From the NCBI RefSeq assembly GCF_003947455.1, contig NZ_QHJH01000025.1:1-64000 (forward strand): DNA of 64,000 bases, given 5' to 3'. The notes beneath the pieces are model-generated. The model did no database searches and was not told the origin of the DNA. It was given only the letters and a program-made list of their open reading frames with translations. Source of the stretch: Streptomyces sp. WAC 04229 (GTDB lineage: Bacteria; Actinomycetota; Actinomycetes; Streptomycetales; Streptomycetaceae). Of this stretch, positions 15,875 through 24,860 are shown one piece after another. Made by a program: the position numbers and the translations under genes. Positions within the stretch are counted from its first letter, which is position 1, and every line of letters starts with the position of its first letter.

Positions 15875-18334
15875 TCAGTCGTCGGCCGCCAGGGCGAAGT
15901 CGGCGCGCAGCTCGCGCAGGACGTCGTCCTGCGCGTCGGGGGTGACCAGGACGGGGCGGGCCTTGCTGCCGTCGGCGGGGCCGACGATGCCGCGCTGTTC
16001 CAGGGATTCCAGGAGGCGTCCGGCGAGGGCGAAGCCGACACGCAGCTTGCGCTGCACCATGGACTGCGACCCGAACTGGCTGCTGATGATGAGATCGGCG
16101 GCCTGAACGACCAGAGCGCCGTCGACCCCCTCAGGCAGCTGCGGCTGCCGGGGCTGGTCCTGGGTGTCGTGCTGGTCGGGGGCGGCGGCTTGGTGGCCGG
16201 CGGGGGCGTAGAGGCCGTGGTCGACCTGGAGCAGGCGGCCGTCGGTGACCAGGTCGGACAGGGCGTTGCGGATCGTGCCGGAGGCGGCGTCGACCTGCTG
16301 GCGGATCTCCTTCGCTGTCATCTGGCGGTCGACGACGTCGAGGACCTTGTCCTTGACGGTGCGGGTCTTGGGCTTGATGGCGGGCGGGGTGAACGAGCCG
16401 ATGCCGGTGAACTCCGGTGCCAGTGCGAGGTCGTCGGCGTCGCCCGTGTCGTTCTTGGAGGGCGGCGGCGTCGTCCAGTCGTGCCACAGGCCCAGCTCGG
16501 TCAAGGCGTTGATCTCCCGGTCGGTGAGCGTGTTGATGCCGCCGTGTTCCGGGAAGATCTCACCGAGGCCGTCGGGGGAGCCGTCCTTGGGCAGGTGCAC
16601 GTAGAGGCTGCGCATCATGGTCGCCCCGGATCCGGTGACGGTGTGGCCGACGCCCTGGGTGGGGTCGCCGGGCACGTCGTCGGTGACGCCGTGCATCCGG
16701 TCCATGAGCGAGGTGCGGGCGTTGAACCGGTCGGGGATGTCGGCGAGGTCGACGTCGCCGGCGAGGCCGCCGGTGGCCTGGCGGGCGGCGATGCCGCCGG
16801 AGGAGCCGGCGATGCGCAGGACGACGCCGATGCCGCCCTGGACCTGGTCGCGCAGGGAGGCTTCGCCGCCGAGCTTGGACAGGTTGAGGGACTGGCCGGC
16901 GAAGACGATGCCGATGCCGAACTTGCGGCCCTCGCGGGCGAGGACGTCGGTCATGTGGGCGATCTCGTCGCCCAGGGCGTCGTCGCCGACGAGGGAGTTG
17001 AACTCGTCGAGGACCAGGACCAGGCCCGGGTAGGGGGAGTGCGCGGAGAAGTCGTGGCCGACCTCGGCGTTGATCTCGCCGCGGATGTCCATCAGGGCGA
17101 TGGCGGCCTTGAGCATCCACCAGGTGAAGACCGGCCCGGCGTTCTGCCGGTCGATGTGCCGGCCGACGGCGCTCATCTGCGCGTCGGGCCGGGCGGAGGT
17201 CACCCAGTTCGCCAGGCCGGCCAGCGCCCACGCCGCGCACATCAGGGCCAGGGCGACGGTCTTGCCGGAGCCGGTGACGCCGACCAGGAACCCGTGCAGG
17301 GTGCCGGCGGCGGACTGCATGTGGACCTTGGCGTCAGTGCCGTCGTGCGCGGTGCCGATGGTGTAGCGGCCGTACGCGTCCAGGGTGAGCAGCTCGCGGG
17401 TGGCCCGTCGGGAGGCTTTCAGCGGTGCTGACTCGTACAGCGTCACCAGGGCCTCGCGGCCCCGGGATTCCGCGACCAGGCGCAGCTCCTCGGGCTCCAC
17501 TCCGAACGCGGAGCACAGCTGCTGGTGGTTGATGCGGGCGATCTCGCCCGGCTCGACCTGGGCGAGGACCATGCCGCGGGCGGGCAGGTCACCGGTGGCG
17601 GGAAAGCTCTCCACCCGGACGATGTCGCTGCCGGGGATGGCGCCGCCGGGGCGGGCCACCTTGTCGGCCCACATGTCCTCGATGCTGCCGCCGCCGCGGC
17701 GGGTGGTCGGCGCGACGGTCAGGCGCAGGCGGCCCGGGCCGGTGCCGGGGATGTCGCCCACAGCGACGCAGGCGACGGGCACGCCGTAGGCGGCGGCCGC
17801 GTCGACCGGGTCGATGCGGGGCACGGGCTTGCCGGCGGGGGCGACGATGTCGGCGGTGAAGTCCGGGTGCGCGGCGTCGATCGTCTGCTCGATGTTCTCC
17901 AGCCGGGTGCCCTCGGCGACTTCCGCTTCGTCCCACAGGCGCATGACCAGGCCACGGAAGCCGGGCGGGTAGGCGGTGGACGTGCCGGCGGGCGGGGTCC
18001 AGGTGGAGCGGGTGATGGGCAGCACGAACGACATGAGGGCGCCCCAGCCGAGCGCGGCGGCGGGCTCCCACCAGGGGCGGCCGGGCACGATCGCGGCCGC
18101 GGCGTAGACGGCGCCGCCGGTGACCGGCCCCAGGACGCGCTGCGCGGTGCGCAGCGTGCGGTGGAAGTCGCGGGTTTTGACCTTGCGGTAGAGCCACCAC
18201 ACGCAGCCGCCGCTGACTGCGGCGGCGGTGGCGTGGGCGGGCAGCGCGTCCAGGGAGGGGACGTAGGCGAGGGCGGCAGCGGACGCCCCGTAGGCGACCA
18301 TCTCCGCCTTTGCGCGGGCGGGCATCTGGCTCAT
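15875..18334 (-). CDS. TraB/FtsK-type conjugative DNA translocase
   Basis: The 819-residue protein has N-terminal hydrophobic segments (about 20-100), a central P-loop GVTGSGKT at 352-359 and Walker B LVLVLDEF at 438-445. A C-terminal winged-helix region (KEIRQQVDAASGTIRNALSD and later MVQRKLRVGFALAGRLLE) resembles the FtsK gamma/TraB DNA-recognition domain. In Streptomyces a single protein of this kind forms a hexamer and moves double-stranded plasmid DNA between hyphae. The ATG at 18334 has AAGGA upstream. Its probable clt recognition repeats were not found in the window by eye. Confidence 0.92.
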   Translation of the reverse strand: MSQMPARAKAEMVAYGASAAALAYVPSLDALPAHATAAAVSGGCVWWLYRKVKTRDFHRTLRTAQRVLGPVTGGAVYAAAAIVPGRPWWEPAAALGWGALMSFVLPITRSTWTPPAGTSTAYPPGFRGLVMRLWDEAEVAEGTRLENIEQTIDAAHPDFTADIVAPAGKPVPRIDPVDAAAAYGVPVACVAVGDIPGTGPGRLRLTVAPTTRRGGGSIEDMWADKVARPGGAIPGSDIVRVESFPATGDLPARGMVLAQVEPGEIARINHQQLCSAFGVEPEELRLVAESRGREALVTLYESAPLKASRRATRELLTLDAYGRYTIGTAHDGTDAKVHMQSAAGTLHGFLVGVTGSGKTVALALMCAAWALAGLANWVTSARPDAQMSAVGRHIDRQNAGPVFTWWMLKAAIALMDIRGEINAEVGHDFSAHSPYPGLVLVLDEFNSLVGDDALGDEIAHMTDVLAREGRKFGIGIVFAGQSLNLSKLGGEASLRDQVQGGIGVVLRIAGSSGGIAARQATGGLAGDVDLADIPDRFNARTSLMDRMHGVTDDVPGDPTQGVGHTVTGSGATMMRSLYVHLPKDGSPDGLGEIFPEHGGINTLTDREINALTELGLWHDWTTPPPSKNDTGDADDLALAPEFTGIGSFTPPAIKPKTRTVKDKVLDVVDRQMTAKEIRQQVDAASGTIRNALSDLVTDGRLLQVDHGLYAPAGHQAAAPDQHDTQDQPRQPQLPEGVDGALVVQAADLIISSQFGSQSMVQRKLRVGFALAGRLLESLEQRGIVGPADGSKARPVLVTPDAQDDVLRELRADFALAADD

Positions 18335-18384
18335 CGGTCGGTTCCTTCCAGCAGGTCGGGGGAGGGGGTGGTCCGCTGGTCGTG

Positions 18385-18427
18385 CTGGAGGCCGCACCGT
18401 CCCGGGCGGGGGCGGTGCGGCCTCCAG
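18385..18427. terminator. Hairpin, 14-bp perfect arms
   Basis: CTGGAGGCCGCACC at 18385-18398 pairs with 18414-18427. It separates the NUDIX gene from the translocase gene. Confidence 0.8.
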
Positions 18428-18442
18428 CGAGGCCAGGGGTCA

Positions 18443-18886
18443 CTACTCGCTGTCGTCGCTGCGGGCGAGCCGGTGCAGGGCGTCGGCCACGATCTGGCTG
18501 TGGTCGAAGGCGAGCGCGAGGCCGACGCGGGGTGCGGCCAGTGGCGTCCACTGCACGGCGGCGGCGTCGTCACCGGGCCGGGCGATGGTGTCCGTCTGGA
18601 CGGTGGTCATGTAGGCGACGCTGACGAAGCGGCCGCGGGGGTCTCGGTCGGGTCGGTCGTAGACACCGATCAGGACCAGGTCTTCCTCCGCGACGTCAAC
18701 GCCGGTCTCCTCCCGCAGCTCACGCGCGGCGGCCGTGCGGGACGTTTCCCCGGCGTCGACGTATCCGCCCGGCAAGGCGAGATGCCCCGCGTAGGGCGGC
18801 CAGCCCCGTTCGATGAGCAGCACTTCTCCGCCTCGTACGCAGATCACGTCGGCGGTCATCTGCACGGTTTCGGTTGCCTCGGACAT
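18443..18886 (-). CDS. NUDIX hydrolase
   Basis: The 147-residue protein has a complete Nudix box: G-x5-E-x7-REUxEExGU (GGYVDAGETSRTAAARELRE then ETGV). It should hydrolyse a nucleoside diphosphate linked to another moiety. The substrate cannot be predicted. The ATG at 18886 has AAGGGAA upstream. It stands between two strong hairpins and is probably expressed alone. Confidence 0.92.
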   Translation of the reverse strand: MSEATETVQMTADVICVRGGEVLLIERGWPPYAGHLALPGGYVDAGETSRTAAARELREETGVDVAEEDLVLIGVYDRPDRDPRGRFVSVAYMTTVQTDTIARPGDDAAAVQWTPLAAPRVGLALAFDHSQIVADALHRLARSDDSE

Positions 18887-18911
18887 GCAGGGTTCCCTTC
18901 TCGGACACGGG

Positions 18912-18946
18912 CCGGGGCCGTGCCTGCTTGGCAGGAGCGGCCCCGG
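18912..18946. terminator. Hairpin, 9-bp arms
   Basis: CCGGGGCCG pairs with CGGCCCCGG, with a smaller TGCC/GGCA stem inside. It follows the gene ending at 18966. Confidence 0.7.
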
Positions 18947-18965
18947 ATGCGGAACGTGGGCGTGG

Positions 18966-19355
18966 TCAGTTCTGCTGGTAGAAGCCGGGCTTGGCCTGGC
19001 GGGCACGGGAGGACGTCACGGCGGCGTGGATGCCGCCGTACTCCGCCTGGTGCTCGTGGTGGAGGTGGCCTGCGGCGGTGTGCATGACGTCGGCCGCGCC
19101 CACCAGGCGGGTGCACCGGCCCGCCACCGACCCGAACGCGGCGGCGATGTCCTCGATGGTGGTGACGTGCTGGGGGTCGACCTGCGCGGCAGCGCTCAGG
19201 TCAGCCAGCTGGATCGCGGTGTTGGCATTGCCGCGCATGCGCTGGGCGAGCCGTTCGGACTCCTCCATGAGCCCGGAGGCGGCCTTGCGCAGCGCGCGGA
19301 ACTTCGCGACCAGCGCGAGGTATCCGTTGCTGTCGCCTTCCATGCCGATGGTCAC
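18966..19355 (-). CDS. Hypothetical helical protein, 129 aa
   Basis: The GTG at 19355 has GGGAG upstream. The product is helical throughout (FRALRKAASGLMEESERLAQ) with a His-rich patch AAGHLHHEHQAEYGG. It is 15 bp from the end of the Gly-rich membrane protein gene and probably co-transcribed. It resembles the C-terminal domain of that neighbour in style (both have helical segments with ERLAQ), but I cannot show common ancestry by eye. Confidence 0.68.
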   Translation of the reverse strand: MTIGMEGDSNGYLALVAKFRALRKAASGLMEESERLAQRMRGNANTAIQLADLSAAAQVDPQHVTTIEDIAAAFGSVAGRCTRLVGAADVMHTAAGHLHHEHQAEYGGIHAAVTSSRARQAKPGFYQQN

Positions 19356-19370
19356 TGCGTCTCCCTCGTG

Positions 19371-21467
19371 TCAGTTCTCGTTGTGGATGCGGGCGCTGGG
19401 TGTGTGCAGGCCCGCGTCGGCGGTGGCGTCCTGCGTCGGCCGGTAGTCCCTGGCCATCGCCGTCTCCTCCGCCTCAGCGCGTTCCGCGGCGTCCAGCGCG
19501 GCCTGCGCGAGGCGTTCCACGGTGGCGGTCATCTCGGAGACGCTCTCCATCAGGCCGGCGATGGCTCGCTTGGTGCGGGGGCCGGACACGTTGTGCGTGC
19601 GCTCCAGGTCGTCCGTCATCTGCTCCAGCTCGGCGAGCAGCCTCCGGGCCCGGCCGGCCAGGGCTACTGCGTCGTCGTAGGTCTCCATGCCGTCGGTCGT
19701 CAGCGCGGTGAGGACCTGGAGGGCTTTGCCAAGGCTGATGTCGGTGGCGTGCTGGGAGGCGAGAGCGCCTCCCGCCGCGGCTGCGGGTGCCGCCGTACGC
19801 GCGGCCGGTGTGGGGGCAGGGGGCATCGGGATGGGTTCCTTTCTGCGGGTGGTGCCGGGCCGGGGCCCGGCGGGACGCTGCGGTGCACGAGGAAGGACGG
19901 GTGCCGCTTGCTTGGGCAGGGCCTGGCGCGAAGGGGCGATCGCGGTGGGCTCCCAGCGTTTGGCGTGCGTGCCGGGCGGGTCGACCTGCTCCACCGTGAT
20001 GGTCACCGGGCCCTCGGGGCCCTGGTCGAAGGGCGAACTGCGCGGCTGGTCGTAGCCGTGCGGGCCGGGCTCGCCGCCCCTGGGGGCGTGGTCCTGCTTC
20101 CTGCGGCCGCCGCTGTCAGCCTTGCGCCGCCAACCCGAGCCGCTCTTCCCCCCGTCGCGGGCATCGTTCTTGCCGCGTCGGCGTTCACTGGCGTCTGCCG
20201 TCCACGCGTCCCGGCGCTTCTTCCAGCGGTCGTTGACGGCCTCCCACGCGGCGTCTTTGAGGTGCACCCGGTCCTGACTGCTGGACCCGGTTGCCCCGCC
20301 GACGGTGGGCGGCTTGCCGGTGCCGTGGTTGGGCGGTATGCCGTCCGTCGAGCGGGAGGGCTTGGAGCGGCCTCCGGCACCGACGCGGTTCTTCAGGTCG
20401 TCCCAGAACGTCGGCCCGCCCTTGACCGGGCCGCGGCCGCCGGATGCTGCGGTGCCCGAGCCGCCCCTAGACGGTTTGGGACCCGTGGTGGCGCCCGGGC
20501 CACCGGACGCCCCGGAACCGCCCGAGCCGCCGGCGGACTTCTTGCCTTTACGCCACCAGTCGGCGACGGCCTGGCGAGGCGATCGCCGCCCCTTTCCGTC
20601 CGTGCCGGGGGCAGGGCCGCGTGCGCCACCGGCAGCGCCGGCGCCTCGTGTGCCGCTTCCTGCCGTGTTCCCGCTCCCGCCGGCCCGGCCGCCGCCCGTG
20701 CCACCGTTTCGGCCGCGCAGACCGCCGTTGCGGTCCTGGGAAGGGCCGTTTCGGGTGCCCCCCGCGCCGTTTCGCCCTGAGGAGCCGCCGTTTCGGCCGG
20801 CTCCCGCCGGGCTGCCGGACGAGCCGAGGCCGGCCCGGCCGCCCGGGGCCCGGCCGCCGGCACCGGTGGAACGCCCTTGCGCGGAGGCGCCTGACGGCGC
20901 TGTGCGACCCGATCCAGACCGGCCCGGACCGACACCGCCACCGGCCCTTCCCGGGCCGCCTGCGCCGCGCCCCAGGGCGCTGCGGCCGTAGGCGTGGCTG
21001 GAGGGGACGCGGGCGCGGGCGTGTTCCTTGTCGGCCTCGGCGCCCAGGCGGGCGGCGTCGGCGCGGGCCTTGGCGGCCAGCAGGTCCATCTCCCGCTCGT
21101 GCTTGGCGGCTTCGGCGCGGCGGGGACCGGCCTCCTGCAGCCAGGTCTGCAGCCCCTCGAACGCGGCGAGCGCGATGGCGAGGACCGCCGCGAGCGACAG
21201 GGCGCCGGTGCGGGGCGGGAGCCCGTGCGGGTCCGGCGCAGCGGGGGCCACGCCGTCGCTGCGCAGGGCCGCCGGGACGCTGCCCACTGTGCTCGGAGCG
21301 TGGGGCACCGCAGGCGCGTCGAACGCGGAAACTCGAACAACGCCGGGCGCCGCATCAGGCGGCTGCGACGCCCCGTTGAGCGTCGGCGAGGGCGGGACGG
21401 GCGGGGGCGGCGGGGACCCGATGCGGGGCATCTGGAGCACGTTGTCCGGGCTGTCGTCGTCGGACAC
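19371..21467 (-). CDS. Large Gly/Arg-rich membrane-anchored protein, 698 aa
   Basis: The GTG at 21467 has GGAGG five bases upstream. Residues 1-85 are Pro/Ala-rich, about 88-104 form one membrane segment, then a charged helix follows. Residues about 170-330 are a low-complexity Gly/Arg/Ser region with repeated GRNGG-like units. The C-terminal 170 residues are ordered-looking helices (ISLGKALQVLTALTTDGMET, then ELEQMTDDLERTHNVSG). Similar Gly-rich membrane proteins neighbour transfer genes in Streptomyces plasmids. A cell-wall or septal-membrane role in transfer is inferred, not shown. Confidence 0.75.
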   Translation of the reverse strand: MSDDDSPDNVLQMPRIGSPPPPPVPPSPTLNGASQPPDAAPGVVRVSAFDAPAVPHAPSTVGSVPAALRSDGVAPAAPDPHGLPPRTGALSLAAVLAIALAAFEGLQTWLQEAGPRRAEAAKHEREMDLLAAKARADAARLGAEADKEHARARVPSSHAYGRSALGRGAGGPGRAGGGVGPGRSGSGRTAPSGASAQGRSTGAGGRAPGGRAGLGSSGSPAGAGRNGGSSGRNGAGGTRNGPSQDRNGGLRGRNGGTGGGRAGGSGNTAGSGTRGAGAAGGARGPAPGTDGKGRRSPRQAVADWWRKGKKSAGGSGGSGASGGPGATTGPKPSRGGSGTAASGGRGPVKGGPTFWDDLKNRVGAGGRSKPSRSTDGIPPNHGTGKPPTVGGATGSSSQDRVHLKDAAWEAVNDRWKKRRDAWTADASERRRGKNDARDGGKSGSGWRRKADSGGRRKQDHAPRGGEPGPHGYDQPRSSPFDQGPEGPVTITVEQVDPPGTHAKRWEPTAIAPSRQALPKQAAPVLPRAPQRPAGPRPGTTRRKEPIPMPPAPTPAARTAAPAAAAGGALASQHATDISLGKALQVLTALTTDGMETYDDAVALAGRARRLLAELEQMTDDLERTHNVSGPRTKRAIAGLMESVSEMTATVERLAQAALDAAERAEAEETAMARDYRPTQDATADAGLHTPSARIHNEN

Positions 21468-21588
21468 GGCCCCTCCTCTCCTGGTGACTACCGGTGAGGG
21501 GAGGAGGCCCTCTCGCACGCGTACGCGTACGCGTGGTTGGGACCCCCGTCAACCCCCGTTTCGGCGGTGATGATGATGACGATGACGA

Positions 21589-21807
21589 TTACTGGCAGTG
21601 ATCCCGGTAGAGGCGTTCCAGCTCCGCCGACAAGGCGTTGAACGTGGCGTGGTCGCCGCTGTGCTTCACCTTCTGGAGGGCGGAGATCTTCACCAGGTCG
21701 AGCCAGGCCCGGAAGAACTCCTCCGGGCCCCGCTCGCCCGCGGCGCGGGCCTGTTCGAATCGGGCGTTCCAGTGGGCCGCCTTCTTCGGGGACATCGCCG
21801 GCGGCAT
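21589..21807 (-). CDS. Hypothetical protein, 72 aa
   Basis: The ATG at 21807 overlaps the upstream stop by one base. It encodes a helical charged protein (MPPAMSPKKAAHWNARFEQA). It has no family. The 120 bases after it (21468-21588) hold an alternating CGTACG simple repeat near 21520-21535. Confidence 0.65.
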   Translation of the reverse strand: MPPAMSPKKAAHWNARFEQARAAGERGPEEFFRAWLDLVKISALQKVKHSGDHATFNALSAELERLYRDHCQ

Positions 21808-22307
21808 CAGGCGCCCCGCTGCTGCTTGCCGAAGAAGTCCCCGAGCAGCTTCGGCGCGCCCGCCGGCGCCTCCTCACCGTCGCCCGGGGCGAGACGCTGA
21901 AGGGTGGCCTGCGCGCTGTTGTGGGCGGCCGTGCCGAGCTGCTGCTTGCGCTGTGCCTTGCGCAGCGCCTTGTCCTCGCGGCGCCGCAGGACGACGTCGG
22001 GCTGGGTCTCCTCGTAGGCGGCGACGGTGCCGTTGATGGCCTTGGCGGCCTGCCGCATCGCCTTCGCGGCGTCCCGCAGGGGCTTGACCCGCTTGCGGGC
22101 CCGGGCGGCTGCCGAGATGCCCCAGGGCAGGTCACCGTCCAGGCGGCGGGCCTTCAAGTCGGCCTGGACGGCGTCGGCGAGGGCGTCGTAGGTCTGGGCA
22201 TCGGTCAGCAGGGAGCCGCGGTGCTGGGCCTGCCAGCCCTCACGCTGCCCGGGCAGCGCCAAGGCCTGCACGCCCGTGGTGACGCGGGTGGCAATGTCCT
22301 TGCTCAT
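21807..22307 (-). CDS. Hypothetical basic helical protein, 166 aa
   Basis: The ATG at 22307 has GAGGAG upstream, which rules out the longer frame. The middle is very basic and helical (RRREDKALRKAQRKQQLG). It is coupled to the 72-aa gene and preceded by a terminator. The function is unknown. Confidence 0.7.
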   Translation of the reverse strand: MSKDIATRVTTGVQALALPGQREGWQAQHRGSLLTDAQTYDALADAVQADLKARRLDGDLPWGISAAARARKRVKPLRDAAKAMRQAAKAINGTVAAYEETQPDVVLRRREDKALRKAQRKQQLGTAAHNSAQATLQRLAPGDGEEAPAGAPKLLGDFFGKQQRGA

Positions 22308-22377
22308 CAGGGGTTTTCTCCTCGGGGTGTCGGGGTGCTGTACTGGGGTTCTGGGACTGCTTCCGGCAGTCGCAGCG

Positions 22378-22410
22378 GAGGGCCAGCCCGATTCGAGCGG
22401 GCTGGCCCTC
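22378..22410. terminator. Hairpin, 13-bp perfect arms
   Basis: GAGGGCCAGCCCG pairs exactly with 22398-22410. It separates the DUF2637 gene from the next minus-strand genes. Confidence 0.8.
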
Positions 22411-22433
22411 ACTGGCGTGTGCCGGACGGAGGA

Positions 22434-24149
22434 TCAAGGGCGGTAGCCGCCGGCGATGAGCGCGCCGGCCTCCTGGCGGTACTTGGAGGCGGTGTCCGTG
22501 GACGACACGTCGAACTCCCGCTGAACGTCGGCGATCGTGACGACCCGGCACAGCTCGCGGTGGATCCCGTCGGCGTCCAGGCCGACGAACACCGCGTCAG
22601 CCGCGAACGCCATGCGGGCGACCTTGCGGACCGCCCGCTCGCGCGGCGTCAGCTTCGCGGCGTCCTCGATTTCAACCGCGCGCCGCTCGACTTCGGCGGC
22701 GGCGAGCCGCCTTTCGGCAGCGGCGTACTCGGTTTCGGCCTCACGCCTGCGGGCCGCCTGCGTGTTCGCGTCGGCGGTCGCCCTGCGCTCGTTCTCCTGG
22801 GCCGTGAGCCGGTCGGCTTCGGCGGCGCGGCGGCGGGTTTCGGCAGCGGCCCGTTCCGTTTCGGCGGCGACCCGGTCGGCTTCGGCAGCACGCTGCCGGG
22901 CATCCGCGATCTCCGCCGTCTCAATGGCCTGTGCCTCCGCCGCGGCAACCCGGTCCGCCTCCGCAGCTTCCTTCCGCTTCTCCGCCGCCTGGCGCTCCAG
23001 CTCCGCCGCGCGGACATCCGCGGCGGCCTTGGCCTCGCGCTCCTGGGCGGCCTTGCGCTCCGCCTCCGCCTCGCGGGCGCGGGCCTCCTTGATGACGGCC
23101 GTCTCCAGCGCGGCCTCCTCCAGCTCAGCGGCCCGCTCGGCGGCGCTGACCTGGGCTCGGGCGTGTGCGCGGGCCTGGCCGGTCTCGCCCTCCACCCGGG
23201 CGCGGACGGCCTCGAGTTGGCCCTCCGCCTGCAGCCGGTCGGCTTCGGCCTTCGTGCGCGCGAGCTCCCGGCGCGTCTCCGCGTCCAGGCGCCGGCGCTC
23301 CGCCTCCTCCGCGCGGGCCTCGGCAGCGCGTTCCTGCTGCTCAGGCATTGCGAGGGCCTGCGTGACGGTGTAGCCGTGGGCGGCCATCTTCATCGGCAGC
23401 AGTTCGTCCTCGGTGGCCTTGCCGAGGTCGCCGTCGTGCTTGCGCTTGAGCCACTGCTCGTAGCCGATGAGCTCCTGCTGGCGCCGGATCATCTCCGGGT
23501 ACGAGGTGACGTTGTGCAGCCGCATCCGGCGGTAGAACCGCGGGGTGGCGACGGGGGAGAGGATCCAGCGGTGCAGCGGGATCCGGTCGGTGACCGTTCC
23601 CGCCTCCAGCCTGGCCTTTTGGATGATCAGGCGGCGGGCGGCCTCGACGCCGATCACGAAGAGGATCGGCATGACGCCGTGGCTGGCGGCCTGCACCGGG
23701 TCGGTGCCGATGTGGCCCTGTGAGCTGGCGTTGAACCAGATCGTCGCGCCGGTCATGGCGTGCGCGGCCATCCGCAGGAGCGGCCACGGGGTGCCCTTGC
23801 GGATCAGGTACAGGTCCAGGGCGAGGAACGCGATGATGCTGGCGTCGACGCCGACGGGGAACCAGGGGGCCAGTTCCTTGCTGAATCCCCAGCTCAGGGC
23901 GACCTTGGCCAGGGTGCTGTAGGACATCGCGAAGCCGATGACGCCGACCAGCGTGCCACCGAACGCGGCGACGAGGGACAGGGCGGTCATCAGCCGGTCA
24001 CGGACGGGCTTGATCGTCTTCCGCTTGTCCGTCCGCGAAACACCCCGGGCCGTACCCGAAACGTTCTCGGGTGCGTCCGAAGCGCGGTCCGGCGGGTGCG
24101 AAGCGGGGGCGTCGGGAGCCGCGGTCTGCGGCATGTCGGTGATCGTCAT
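22434..24149 (-). CDS. DUF2637 membrane protein with long coiled coil and C-terminal HTH
   Basis: The 571-residue protein starts at an ATG with GGAGG upstream. Residues about 50-180 contain four hydrophobic segments (LMTALSLVAAFGGTLVGVIG and later ones) typical of DUF2637 spread-associated proteins. Residues about 270-500 are an Ala/Glu/Arg coiled coil with repeated EADRVAAE-like heptads. The last 70 residues (ELCRVVTIADVQREFDVSST...) look like a winged helix. DUF2637 proteins accompany TraB-like translocases in actinomycetes, so a role in transfer or spread is likely. Confidence 0.85.
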   Translation of the reverse strand: MTITDMPQTAAPDAPASHPPDRASDAPENVSGTARGVSRTDKRKTIKPVRDRLMTALSLVAAFGGTLVGVIGFAMSYSTLAKVALSWGFSKELAPWFPVGVDASIIAFLALDLYLIRKGTPWPLLRMAAHAMTGATIWFNASSQGHIGTDPVQAASHGVMPILFVIGVEAARRLIIQKARLEAGTVTDRIPLHRWILSPVATPRFYRRMRLHNVTSYPEMIRRQQELIGYEQWLKRKHDGDLGKATEDELLPMKMAAHGYTVTQALAMPEQQERAAEARAEEAERRRLDAETRRELARTKAEADRLQAEGQLEAVRARVEGETGQARAHARAQVSAAERAAELEEAALETAVIKEARAREAEAERKAAQEREAKAAADVRAAELERQAAEKRKEAAEADRVAAAEAQAIETAEIADARQRAAEADRVAAETERAAAETRRRAAEADRLTAQENERRATADANTQAARRREAETEYAAAERRLAAAEVERRAVEIEDAAKLTPRERAVRKVARMAFAADAVFVGLDADGIHRELCRVVTIADVQREFDVSSTDTASKYRQEAGALIAGGYRP

Positions 24150-24295
24150 GAGGGCCTCCGAGAGGGGTCGTTCAGGGCGGAGTCGAAACGGTGGCCGGTG
24201 CTCCCGAAACGCGAGGGGTGCGTTCCCGAAACGGCGGCCAGTGCGGACGGTTGATCACCAAACTGGCACCGGCTCTACCCGCTCCGGGCACACGA

Positions 24296-24370
24296 AAAGG
24301 CCGGCCTCCCGAGCGGCGGGCGGCCAGCGCATGGAAGCGCTGCAGGGCGGGCCCGAAACTGCCTGCCGCT
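24296..24370. repeat. Repeat copy A with terminator-like hairpin
   Basis: This segment is similar over about 75-80 bases to 24770-24845: AAGGCCGGCC, a stem GCGGGCGGCC, ATGGnAGnGCTGC and GGGCGGGCC occur in the same order. It lies after the DUF5999 gene. The gap 24150-24475 holds nothing else that I recognise. Confidence 0.6.
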
Positions 24371-24475
24371 CCCGACGGGCGGGAACGAAATGGATCCACG
24401 CTGTCCAGCTCCCCATCACCGCCCGACCCGGCCGCCACGAAAGCGGTCGGTGCGGGCGGATCAGGCAACCGTCAG

Positions 24476-24712
24476 TCAGGCCGTGACCGCGAGGGGCCGG
24501 TGCGGGGCGACGACGTGTCCGTCAGGGAGCAGCTCGCCGGTGTCCTCGAAGAGGAAGACCCCGTTGCACAGCAGGCTCCAGCCCTGCTCCGGGCGGCTCG
24601 CGGTGATGCGTGCGCTCTCGCGGTCCGGGCTGTCGGCGGCCGGGCACTTCGGGGTGTGCGTGCACAGCGAGTCCGGCAGCCGCCGGGTGCCGGTCGGGGT
24701 GTTGCGGTCCAT
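24476..24712 (-). CDS. DUF5999-like protein, 78 aa
   Basis: The protein has the family pattern CTHTPKCPAADSPDRESAR, then ASRPEQGWSLLCNGVFLFED and TGELLPDGHVVAPHRP. The sequence C-x5-C near the start and the cysteine in LLCNG may bind metal. DUF5999 proteins are short actinomycete proteins of unknown function, common on plasmids. ATG at 24712 with GGGAG upstream. Confidence 0.85.
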   Translation of the reverse strand: MDRNTPTGTRRLPDSLCTHTPKCPAADSPDRESARITASRPEQGWSLLCNGVFLFEDTGELLPDGHVVAPHRPLAVTA

Positions 24713-24738
24713 GAGCTCTCCCGGGGGGAAGGAAGGGA

Positions 24739-24759
24739 AGCCCGGGACTTTCCCGGGCT
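24739..24759. terminator. Hairpin before DUF5999 gene
   Basis: AGCCCGGGA pairs with TCCCGGGCT around CTT. It lies in the 5' leader of the DUF5999 gene, downstream of the WhiB gene, and could end the WhiB transcript or structure the leader. Confidence 0.55.
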
Positions 24760-24769
24760 GGGGACGTGC

Positions 24770-24845
24770 GAAAGGCCGGCCGCCCGTCGTGCGGGCGGCC
24801 GGTCGATGGCAGTGCTGCGGGGCGGGCCAGAAGTTGCCCAGCGCT
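24770..24845. repeat. Repeat copy B with terminator-like hairpin
   Basis: CCGGCCGCCCG at 24776-24786 pairs perfectly with 24792-24802, followed by the sequence shared with copy A at 24296-24370. It lies directly after the WhiB gene. Confidence 0.6.
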
Positions 24846-24860
24846 CCTCCCGTCCAGCGA

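Noticed and set aside
16560..17240. Arg/His-rich frame inside the translocase gene
   Set aside because: Typical GC-rich off-frame product within the clearly real TraB/FtsK gene.
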